From Chlamydomonas sphaeroides (lineage: Eukaryota; Chlorophyta; Chlorophyceae; Chlamydomonadales; Chlamydomonadaceae), in the NCBI GenBank assembly GCA_001662425.1, contig BDDC01000024.1:1-64000 (forward strand): a DNA stretch of 64,000 bases, given 5' to 3'. Position numbers and translations under genes: made by a program. Each line of letters starts with the position of its first letter. Positions within the stretch are counted from its first letter, which is position 1. The notes under the pieces were generated by a model. It ran no database searches and was not told where the DNA came from. It saw only the letters and a program-made list of their open reading frames with translations. This document shows, piece after piece, positions 21,331-33,300 of the stretch.

Positions 21331-24300
21331 TTACTCCTCCATCGCCGCACCAGCGCCCCCGCCTGCGCCCTCCGCAGCCTCCGCTTTCCCATCCTCCGCC
21401 GCCGCCTGCTCCCCGTCGGCTTTGCCCTCACCCGTCACCGCCTGCGCCTCCCCCTCGCCCTTGGCCTCGCCCTCCGCCTCGGCCGCTTTGGCCTCCGCCC
21501 CCTCCTTCTCCGCCGCCTCCGCCGCCACGCGCTGCCGCTCCGCCTCGGCCTCCGCCTCTGCCGCCTCGGCCGCGGCCTGCTGCTGCGCGTAGGCCACGTA
21601 CGCCGCCGCCTGCTGCTCGTCGTTGATGGCGGCCACCAGCGCGCTCATCGCCTCCACGCCAGCCATGAGGTCGAACTGCCCCCGGTCCTCGAGCCCGCGG
21701 CTGCACACGCCGTACGACTCGCCCTGCGGGTATGGCACGGAGCGAGGAAGGGGTTCAGACGCTGGCGCATCGCGAGGCAGGGTCTGACATATAGCGGACG
21801 TTGGAAAAGGTGCCGGCGTGCCCACGCGCTTCCGTCAGCCGCGATGTGAACATCTCTGCATGTGCAGTGTGTGGGTCCCAGCCCTCGCTCGCCCACCTTG
21901 ACCAGCGCCAGCTGCGTGGGCCGCGCCAGCAGCTGCTTGAACGCCGGCTGCAGCTCGTAGCAGTTGGCAAACAGCTCCCTGCAGGGTGGCGCCAGGGCCG
22001 TGTGAGCGAACGCGTGCCACATGGAGCTGAGCTGAGCTGAGCGCAGGAACACAACGTGCCACGCCTCTCAGACCCAGTTTCTGTCCCGAAAAGCTGCCCT
22101 CTACCCACGCTCAGCTCCTTCACCCCGCCTCCCCTGCCCAGCCCCACGGCCTCACTTGCGTCCGAAGATGTACAGCCCCAGCCTGCTGCGGCTCATGGCC
22201 ACCACCAGGCGGCGCACGTCGCGCAGGTGGCCCACGGCGCGGCTGCGCACCAGGCTGAGCAGGATGTAGTCGTTCTGCGCGCCCTGGTACTTGTCCACCG
22301 TGGCGATCTGGGTTGAGGGCCGGCAGGTGCGGCAGGCGGAAGCCGGTGAGCCGGACCGCAACGGCACGGAGCGCCTGGGCAGAGGCAGCCGGGCTTGCTG
22401 TGCATGCACGCGCTGTGTGGCGGGCAGTGGTGCAAGAACCGCGCCGAGGGGCCACCCCGGGAGAGGACGTACCCGGTGCGGGCGGCCGAACTGCGGGTAC
22501 GGCGCGCAGCGCTGCTCGATCACGTCGCGCAGCAGCGCCTTCTGGCCGTTGTAGGTGGTGAGGATGGAGATCTTGTGGGCGGGGTAGCCCAGCAGGCGCA
22601 TGAACTGGAACACCGCCACCACGTACTCGGCCTCGCCCAGGTTCTGGTAGAAGTAGGGGAACGGCTCGGACTCGCCTGGAGATGCACAGGGGGCAGGGCA
22701 GCAAGGTGTGGGGGCAGGGCAGGATGCAAGCTGCAAGGCCAGGTGGCCGCGTGCGGGCGCAGGGGGCCCACCGCTAGCTGGATCGCGCAGGGGGGATGCC
22801 GGCCACGGCTAATGTGGTCCAAGCTCTCCGCAGCAGCAGCCGGGCGTGCCTGGCCCTAGCCCGTCTGCGCCAGGGCGCCAGCGCCCGCCTCGCCTCAGGT
22901 GCCGCGGCCCTCGCGCCCCTGGCGTGCCCCAGCTCACCCTTGCCCAGGTAGTCGGGCACGTCCACCAGCTGGTAGTCGAACGCAAAGCCCGGGTTGGCGG
23001 TGCGGAAGGCCTCCTGCGCCGCAACCGCGGGCAGGTCGCCCAGCGCCTTGTAGCGCCAGTTGTACAGCTTGGCCAGGCTGGCGCGCGCGCGGCCCTGCAG
23101 GCGTGGGACGGAGAAGAGCCGAGCGAGGGTATCAGCAAGGGCGGGCAGCTGGCCTCGGGCCAGTCCCGGAAGAGCGCGGGCAGCTGAACAAGGAAGCTGT
23201 CCCGCAGCTTGCCGGCTCCGGCTGTGGCTATCCGTCGTGCGTCCGTCGTGCGCCGTATCATGTCCCGGCCCATTTACGCGCCCCTGCTGCTCGCCTGCAT
23301 GTTGAGCTGCACGTAGGGCGTGCCCAACCGGATGAAGCGCGTGAAGAGCGACTGGTCCAGGTGGCTGTACTTCTGGAAGGCCTGGTTCTTGACCACGGGC
23401 GGCAGCTGGTGGTGGTCGCCGATGAGCACCACGCGCTTGAGCCGCGACACGCCGTCCTCGGGCTTCTGCGGTGGGCGTGAGGCACGACACCAAGAGAGCG
23501 GGCGGCACCGGCGGGCGGTGTGCATGCAAGTGAGTTGCCGTGCGAGCGCAAGTGTGAAGAGGTCAGGGCTGGGAGGGCCCAGGCCGCGAGCGGAGGGGAG
23601 GCGCGTGGCGCCACATGCGCAGCCCGTGGCGCAGCAAGCAGGGCCGGGTAAGTACCGAGGGAGTAGCGAACTAGTCAGTGAAGGGCGCGTGCGGCGGGCG
23701 GCCTTGCCTGCAGCAGCATGGGGATGAAGGTCTCGATCTCCAGGATCTGCGCCGCCTCCTCCATGAGCAGGTTGTCGTACTTGAACGCCAGCTGCAGGAA
23801 CTCGCGCCGCTTGAGCGCCGCGTGCGTGCAGGTCATGGCCACAATCTTGGCCTGCGCGACACGGGGACGAGGGCGCGAGGGCGCGCTTGAGACGCGTAGC
23901 CAGCCGCAGACGTACGAGCAGACGATGGGCAGCACAGCGACGTGGAACTTAAGAGCGGCGGGTGGGCACCAGGCAATCGCTGCGGTCAGGTACACGCAGC
24001 ACCGCCGCTCAGCTGCTCGCCTGCTTGGTGCTCAGGTAGTTGACGCGGTCGGCCTGGCCCTTGAGCATCTCGAACGCGCGGCACTCCTCCAGCTCCTGGA
24101 AGATGGTGCGCAGGTGCCGGAAGCAGCCGCGAGCGCGCTCCATGTCCTGCGGCGGCAACAGGCGCCAGGCAGCAGCACGCGCGACAGGTCAGCACCACGC
24201 CAGCATCGCCGTCGCGCAAGTAGCGCCAAACTACGCACGCGGCAACCCACCCACCCCCAAACCTTTCCTCTCCCAACCGGCACCGAGGCCGCACCTGGTC

Positions 24301-27300
24301 CCAGTCCTTGCCCGCAAACACGTCCTGCGGCGCGTCCGCGAAGTACTCCTTGAACGGGAACAGCTCCGCCACCACCGCCGGCTCGCCGCCCGCGGCGCGC
24401 GCCTTGTCGGCGGCGGCCGTAAACTTCTCCCAGCGCGACAGCACGTGCAGCAGCCAGAAGTAGCCGGCCGTCTCGCACGTGTAGGCCACCGACTCGGCCT
24501 CGGGCTGCGATTGGTGAAGGTCGTGGCGGCGAGGCGGGCGTTGGGACAGGCAGCAGCAGGGCGGAGCTCGTGCTGGCAGGCCCCAGCCCTTGCCCACCCC
24601 AGCCGCTCCCGTCCATGAGCTTACCACGCCCATCTGCCGCGCCATCTTCTCCACCTCGGCCAGCAGCTCCAGCCGCCGCGCCAGCATGGCGTTCACGCGG
24701 CCCACGCGGCTGAAGTCCTGCTCCGTGTCCAGCTCCGCCTCGCCCATGCCTGCCGGACGGGGACCGCGAAAGGGCAAGGTTGGGGCAAGGCGGGCAGCCC
24801 CAACCGTGCCGCTGCTAGCTGCTCGTCCCACGCCGCACCCTCTGCGCGCACGGGCCGTCCCGGCCCCGCTGCTCATGGTTAGCAAAGCACATACGTACCC
24901 AGGCGCAGCAGGTACCGCTCCGGCACGTCCCGCTCCATGATCTTGGAGAACAGGTCGTTGAGCGCCTGGGGACAGCAGGTGCACGCGACAGCGCGTCATT
25001 TCCAACCCATGTTTGCAAGAGCTATATGCTGCGCACGTGCACGTGCGTGGTCGGCGCACGCCCCTGCCCGCTAGGTGACCTCCTGCCCAGCCCATCGCTG
25101 CACCGCCCGTTCGAGCGCTCCCACCTGGTTGGAGTGGGTGATGAGCAGCGTGCGCTGGCCGGGGCAGTTGTGGTACAGCACGGTCATGATCTGCACTGCC
25201 GTGTCGGTCTTGCCCGTGCCGGGCGGGCCCACCACCATGGTCAGACCCGGCTGCACGCCCGCGGCAATGGCCTCCACCTGCGACGACAAGGGGGCAGCGG
25301 CGCCGCAGCGTGGATGGTCACGCAAGACACGAGCACTTGCACGGGCCGGCATCACCGGGGATTGAGGCACGATGTGTGCTGTGGCCCTGGCCCCTGGCCC
25401 CTGGCGTCGCAAGCGCGTCCACCATCCAGCCGCACCTGCACAGGCGTGAAGCGCACGGCGTTGCGTCGCGGCTGGTCCTGCGGATAGGGCCCCGGGTCGG
25501 GCGGCACGTAGCTCTCCACCACCAGCTGCCCCGCCGCCTGCTCGGCAGGGGGAGCGGCCAGCATCTCCAGCTCGGGCGCGGGCGCGCCGTCGGCGGAGGC
25601 CCCATCCGCTGGGGCGGAGGAGGCGGTAGCCTCGCCGTTGGCGGCGGCGGCGTCCGAGGTGCTGGGCGGCGGCGCGGGCTCCTTGGGGAAGGTGACGCGG
25701 AAGGGCGGCACGGGCTTGGGCCCCCCGGAGTGGTTGAGGAAGGACACCTGCAAGGGAGGAGAGCGGCGGCGCAGGTTCAGATGTCAACCGCAATCGCAAG
25801 CGGATGCGACGCCCGCCAACTGCCAAGCAGGCCGATGGGCCGGCCACGGCACGAACGCCACCCTGCGCTCCGCAACCGCTCGCGCCATGGCTTCAAGCTC
25901 GCGCCCAACCTCGCCCACCGCCGCCCCCGCCCCACCTTGAACTGCGGGAACGCCTGCACCACGTGCTCCGCGTCCAGGAACGTGTCCTTGAAGTCCACTG
26001 TCCGCAGCGGCGCGCCGCCGCCCACCGCCTCCTCGCTCGCGCCCGCCTCGGCGGCGGCCTGGCTGCCGGGCATGCGCGCCTGCGCAGCGCCCGGGTCGCC
26101 GTAGCCCAGGAACACGTCGTGCAGCCAGGGCGGCACCACGGCGTTGTCGTCGTTCATGAGGTCGCGGATCGACTCGAGCACCGCCTTGAAGTTGTTCTCC
26201 TTGGGCTTGCGGCTGCGCGGGGGCAACAGGGGTTTTGAGAGGAAGCTTGGTGGGTAGCAGGCCCGCGGTCAGGTGGGCACAAGCACTCCCCTCGCAGCAG
26301 CGGATGTTGGTTGATGGTGGCTGGTTAGTCACTAGCACCAAACCTAGACTAGCCGGTGCCCCGATCTGCAATCAGCGCCCCTGCAGGATGGCTATCGCAT
26401 CCCACGCACCGCATAAGCAGGTTGAACGTGGAGTAGGGATCCTCGCTCTTGTTGCGCGCCATGACGTTCATGTCAATCTGGTACTGCGCCGTGTCTAGCG
26501 CCACCGTGATGGTGCGGCCGAAGCCCTCGGGCGGCTTGGCCTCGTCGCGGCGCACGCGGCCCGTGAAGTCGTTCATGAGCCTGCGAGGGCGGGGGCGCCG
26601 CGGTAGGGTCATGAGACATTGGGCATCTAAGCAGTAGTTTCATCTCGGTGTCGGTGGAGTGCCCCGGGCTGGGTGGGAAAGAGGTGGGTCAGGGCTGAGC
26701 AAGGGGATGTGGTGGCCGGGGAGCATGCGGGGCCTATGTGAGGCTTCGCGGGGCGCTTGCTCGCTCAAGGTATGGTGCGCTGTTGCTGCGGTGGGTAGGC
26801 CCTAGGGGATGGGAATGAGCTGTGCCGCCCCTTGAACGGCTGCCTGCGCATGGGCTTTGCGCGGAGCCTGCCTAAGATGGGACGGAGTGATCTGCGCTGG
26901 TCAAAGGCCGCAGCCCCGCATTGACGGCGAAGGACCATGGTGAGTGGCAGCGGTGCATTGGCGATGCGAGTCAGACCCTANNNNNNNNNNNNNNNNNNNN
27001 NNNNNNNNNNNNNNNNNNNNNNNNNNNNNNNNNNNNNNNNNNNNNNNNNNNNNNNNNNNNNNNNNNNNNNNNNNNNNNNNNNNNNNNNNNNNNNNNNNNN
27101 NNNNNNNNNNNNNNNNNNNNNNNNNNNNNNNNNNNNNNNNNNNNNNNNNNNNNNNNNNNNNNNNNNNNNNNNNNNNNNNNNNNNNNNNNNNNNNNNNNNN
27201 NNNNNNNNNNNNNNNNNNNNNNNNNNNNNNNNNNNNNNNNNNNNNNNNNNNNNNNNNNNNNNNNNNNNNNNNNNNNNNNNNNNNNNNNNNNNNNNNNNNN

Positions 27301-30300
27301 NNNNNNNNNNNNNNNNNNNNNNNNNNNNNNNNNNNNNNNNNNNNNNNNNNNNNNNNNNNNNNNNNNNNNNNNNNNNNNNNNNNNNNNNNNNNNNNNNNNN
27401 NNNNNNNNNNNNNNNNNNNNNNNNNNCTAAGATGGGACGGAGTGATCTGCGCTGGTCAAAGGCCGCGGCCCCGCATTGACGGCGAAGGACCATGGTGAGT
27501 GGCAGCGGTGCATTGGCGATGCGAGTCAGACCCTATGATACGACACATGCTATGCCCCACAGCGTTTGGACAAGGGTTGAATCTAACGGACAGCGTGGAG
27601 GTGTGCCGCCCCTTGAACGGCTGCCTGCGCATGGGCTTTGCGCGGGGCCTGCATAAGATGGGACGGAGTGATCTGCGCTGGTCAAAGGCCGCGGCCTCGC
27701 ACTGACGGCGAAGGACCATGGTGAGTGGCAGCGGTGCAATGGCGATGCGAGGCAGACCCTATGATACGACACATGCTATGCCCGACAGCGTTTGGACAAG
27801 GGCTGAATCTAACGGACAGCGTGGAGGTGTGCCGCCCCTTGAACGGCTGCCTGCGCATGGGCTTTGCGCGGAGCCTGCCTAAGATGGGACGGAGTGATCT
27901 GCGCTGGTCAAAGGCCGCGGCCTCGCACTGACGGCGAAGGACCATGGTGAGTGGCAGCGGTGCAATGGCGATGCGAGTCAGACCCTATGATACGACACAT
28001 GCTATGCCCCACAGCGTTTGGACAAGGGTTGAATCTAACGGACAGCGTGGAGGTGTGCCGCCCCTTGAACGGCTGCCTGCGCATGGGCTTTGCGCGGAGC
28101 CTGCCTAAGATGGGACGGAGTGATCTGCGCTGGTCAAAGGCCGCGGCCCCGCATTGACGGCGATGGACCATGGTGAGTGGCAGCGATGATTCCGGAACGC
28201 GTGATCTCCGACAACTCTACAAGCAAGCAGACCGGGAAAGCTACTCACTTGCCACTCTCATCGCGGACCTCGATGACCTCGCAGCCGCGGACGTAGGCCA
28301 GGCCGTGCTTCTCGGCCGGAGTGGGCTCGCGCCCGTCCGCGTGCGCGGCGGCGGCGGCGTGCGCGTCCGGCGGCCGGATGGTGATGAGGAACATGACGTC
28401 GTGCTGCTTGACGTCGTCCCATTCTGCCGGCAAAAAAGGGTATGTGCCAGGAGCCGACGAGGGACAGCCGCTCGGGGCGCCGCAGTAGGGGCCACAACAG
28501 AAAAGCAAGATGCTCGCTGGCGGGGCACGTTGCCGCGGGGCACGGGTAGATAGATGGCTGGCCGGTGCTAGCAAAGCGCTGCCGTGGTGCCCAGGCGGAC
28601 GCAGCGGGGCACCGAGTGCGTGCACAGGCCGAGGGCGCTCATGGTAAGTGAGAGGAAGGAGAGGCACGGGCGCAATATGTGTGTGCGAGGATGCTGCGCG
28701 CGCCGCTCACCCCGCTTGACGTCGGGCCGCAGCGGCCGCGTGTTGATGACCACGTTGGCGGTCACCGCCGCGGGCTTGGCCTCGCCCACGTTGGGCTTCC
28801 GCACCTCCGTGACCTGCGGCGTGGCGGGAATACAGCACGATTAGGTACGCAGCACAATCAGGGACGCGTATCAGGCCTAGGAGCGACAGGGCGGCGCAGG
28901 ATGGGAATCGGTGCCAGCCGGCGGCTCCGCAGCCACCCTTGCGGCTGCACTTGGTCCCCAGCGCCCAGCCCGACCAGGGTCCTGCCACTTCCCATTCCCC
29001 ATGGCAGCGCGACATAGCGCCACGCGTCAGCCCCTCACCCACCCCGCATCCCGATCCCGCCGCCTCCGAGCCTGCGCACACACGTACCTTGAACGACTGC
29101 AGCGGCAGCGCCATGCGCGCCCAGCCCGCGAACCGCACGCGGCCATCGTCGTCCCAGTAGCTGCCCACGCGCTTGAGCACGTCCGCAATGTCCTCGCGGA
29201 TCTCGTACGTGGCCTCCAGCCTGGGGGTTGTGTAGGTGCAATTGGCGAGAGAGATGGCACGGACAGTGAAAGGACCCACCTCGCAGGCCAGTCAGCCTTA
29301 GGCCCCAGGAATTGGGTGCCGCGCGCCGGCGCGAGCGCAAGTAGCGGGGAAGGGGGCCTTACGCCGGCGCGATAGCGACTAGCGAGGGCTGCCCACCGGC
29401 GCGATAGCGACTGTGAACTTGGTGCTGGAGCAGCCACGCGTCGTGTTGCGTGATGGTCTTTTAGGGGCGCGGTAGGCTACGCTGCTGCGGCCCGGTGTAG
29501 GTCGTCACGCAAGGCTGCGGCACAGCGCGCGGCGCACCTGAACAGATGGAAGCTGCGCAGCAGGTAGTCGTGGATGGTGAGGAACATGAGGTTGAGCTTG
29601 GGCAGCGCCAGCGCGCCCTCGCCCGTGTAGTGCTCGCTGGAGGCCGGGATCTGGGCGGGTGCAAGGGAGATGGGCGAAGGGGAGGCGAGGGGGCGCGTGG
29701 ACATCCAGGGAAAGGATACGGGCCGTGTGCGGATGTGTGCGTGTTGGTGAGTGGGAGCGGGGACGCGACATGGGCCTGGGCAGCGTGAAAGCAGCATGCA
29801 GGGAGTACTTGAATGTGGCGGGCTGAAACGCCCCTTGAACGGCTGCCTGCGCATCGGGTTTGCGCGGCGCCTGCCTAAGATGGAACGGGTTGCTGTGCGC
29901 TGGTCAAAGGCCGCGGCCCCGCATTGACGGCGATGGACCATGGTGAGTGGCAGCGGTGCATTGATGATGCAAGATGAACCCAGTGATACCGCACAGGGGA
30001 CGTCTGGGCTTGCGGAACGGGTTGCTAGGGGACATGTAAGATGTGTGCCGCCCCTTGAACGGCTGCCTGTGCATGGGCTTTGCGCGGAGCCTGCCTAAGA
30101 TGGAACGGGTTGCTGTGCGCTGGTCAAAGGCCGCGGCCCCGCATTGACGGCGATGGACCATGGTGAGTGGCAGCGGTGCATTGATGATGCAAGATGAACC
30201 CAGTGATACCGCACAGGGGACGTCTGGGCTTGCGGAACGGGTTGCTAGGGGACATGTAAGATGTGTGCCGCCCCTTGAACGGCTGCCTGTGCATGGGGTT

Positions 30301-33300
30301 TGCGCGGAGCCTGCCTAAGATGGAACGGGTTGCTGTGTGCTGGTCAAAGGCCGCGGCCCCGCATTGACGGCGATGGACCATGGTGAGTGGCAGCGGTGCA
30401 TTGATGATGCAAGATGAACCCAGTGATACCGCACAGGGGACGTCTGGGCTTGCGGAACGGGTTGCTAGGGGACATGTAAGATGTGTGCCGCCCCTTGAAC
30501 GGCTGCCTGTGCATGGGCTTTGCGCGGAACCTGCCTAAGATGGAACGGGTTGCTGTGCGCTGGTCAAAGGCCGCGGTCCCGCATTGACGGCGATGGACCA
30601 TGGTGAGTGGCAGCGGTGCATTGATGATGCAAGATGAACCCAGTGATACCGCACAGGGGACGTCTGGGCTTGCGGAACGGGTTGCTAGGGGACATGTAAG
30701 ATGTGTGCCGCCCCTTGAACGGCTGCCTGTGCATGGGCTTTGCGCGGAACCTGCCTAAGATGGAACGGGTTGCTGTGCGCTGGTCAAAGGCCGCGGTCCC
30801 GCACTGACGGCGATGGACCATGGTGAGTGGCAGCGGAGTGTGCAGCGACGCGCGACGCCCTTTCCCTGCCAGCTGCAATCCCGCCATCCACCATCTCCGT
30901 AACCACCACCACCCAAGATCCCTCCCTACCTCACTCCTCCCCGCCCACAGTGACGCCCCACCCTGCGCCCTCCATCTCCCCTTCGCTTATGATGTACACT
31001 GCCCACCTGGCTCTCGTCCCACAGCAGCTTCTCCGTGGGGTACAGCGGCATCTCGTTCACCAGCTCCCGCTGGCTCCGCCGCCGCTCATAGGCGTTGAGC
31101 AGAACCTGCCAGGGGGCGGCGCGAGGTGCGGTGCAGGCCGTGGTGGGCGCACTGGCTCACGCCGTTCATCCGCTAGCGGCAGAGCGGGCTGTCCCCAGCA
31201 GCAACGCCCAGTAGAAGCATCATGGGGGCCATCCGCGGACCAAGACGGCAAGGCGCTGGTGGAGCATGCCGAGGCGACGGCCCCGCCGCTTCCAAGCTCC
31301 TCGTGGCCCCGCACGCGGGCGCAGGGCCAGGCCGCTGCGTCATCCCGGCCGCCGCGATGTCAAGGGCCATAGGGCGAGCTGCCGCGGCGCAGCCAATCCC
31401 GCAACCCGCAGCGCCGCGCCCCAGCCACGAGACAGCTTGGAGGCCGGGCGGTGTGATGCTGCGAGAGTCCATCCGATTGGCGCCTCATGCCCCGGCGCAG
31501 CACGTCCGGCGGTCGCCCTATCGCATCGCCGGCGCCCCGGCCGCAGCACAGCCCCTGCGTACGCCCGCCCACCTCGAGCAGGAAGGCCGTGTCCGCGGCC
31601 CACGGGTCGTCCTCGCCCACCATCCGCAGCTGGCGGCACACCAGCAGCCGCAGCTGCTCGGGGCTGAGCGCCGCCAGCTGCCGCCTGCGGGCCGGCGGCC
31701 ACAGCGGGACAGGACGCACGGCCGGGGGTCAGGCACAAGTCCGCTGGCTGTGCGCATGCGTGCAGCGGCTGACGGGAGCACTGGCCTGCTTCAGGCCGCC
31801 TGCCACGACAGGCCGGCGGCTCCTACATGCACCGGTTCGCCGTGCCGCTCTGCCTGCCCGCCTGAAGCCCTTGCTGGGGCCTCGCGCTCCCGCCGGCGCC
31901 CCTGCCCCATCCTAGGCCAGGCCAGGCGCCTCACTTAAGGTTGTCGCGCTGCTCCACGGCGCCGCAGTTGCTGAGCGCCAGCTCCCGCATCGCCTCCACC
32001 TCCGGCCAGTGCTTGAAGCACAGCCGCTGGAACTGGCACACCTGCGAAGAGGGGCGGCCGGGCGGGGACGGGATGCGACAAGGCTAAAGCCCGCTGCTGG
32101 AGGATGGCCTTGTTCAGTGGGCGCGGGACCTGAGGTGCTGGGGTCGAGGGCGGCCAGAGGCGGCCCTCGGCCGCACGCACGCGCCCCATGAGCACCTGAC
32201 CCGGCCGCCTGCACGACCGCGCTTGTGCCTCGCACAATTTCTGCGCCTCACGACGCGGCACGCAGTCACGCGTAACCTACTGCAGCGCCCAGGGGCTTTC
32301 ATGTCTCATGCATGTATGTCCCACGCCCTTCTCCTCATTACAGAAGGGGGCGCCGCTACCCACCGGCCCGCACCAACCGCGGCGATGGGCGCAGCCCGGC
32401 TTTAACCTACCATCCACCGTGCCGCCGCAAGCCCACCCCCACCCCCACCCCTCATGCCCCACCACCACAGCAGCCACCGCACACCACCACCCCGCACCTT
32501 GTCATAGTGGGTTGCGTTGACCTCGTCGTCCGTGAGCGGCTCGCCGGTGTGGTCGTCGATGGGGAAGTTCATGTAGTACGTGAACAAGTCCACCAGCTGC
32601 CGGAACAGCATGTTGGACGGCGGCCCCGCAGGGCCCCGCCGCCCGCCCGCGGCGTCCTCCTCCGCACGCGCCGAGCCGCGGCGCCGCCGGCCGCCGCGGC
32701 CGCCGCCCCGACCCGCCGGGCTGCGCCCACCGCCGCGGCCGCCGCGAGCCGGGCTCCGCCCCCCGCGGCCGCGGCCACGGCCACGTCCGCCGGCGCCCGG
32801 CGTGCCGGCGGCGCTGGCAGACGCAGACGCGGGCCCCGCGGCGGCATCGTTGGCGGCGTCCTCAGCTTTCGCCAAGTCGTCGTCCGCAGGCCCGGCCTCG
32901 CCTTCGGCCGCTGCTTCCGCCTCGGCCTTTGCGTCCTCGTCCTTGTCGTCGTCACTGTCGCTGTCCTCTTCGCCGCGCGCGTCGCCATCCGACAGCGACC
33001 CCTCGCCCTCGCTGCCCTCGCCCTCGTCCGACGAAGACGACGAGCCCGCGGCGTCGTCCCCGCCCTCCGCCGCGGCTTCCGGCCCCGGCTCCGCCGCCTC
33101 GGCCATCTCCGCGTCCCCGTCAGCTGCGGCCTCGGCCGCCGGCGCCTCCACGTCCCCGGCCGCCGGCGCCTCCGCGTCCCCGTCAGCCTTGGCGGCCTTC
33201 GCCGCAGCCTTGGCGGCTTTCCGCCGGGCGGCCCTGGCGGCGCGCTTGGCGGCTTTGGCGGCCTTGGCCGCCGCCTCCGCAGCAGCCAGCGCGCCCGGCG

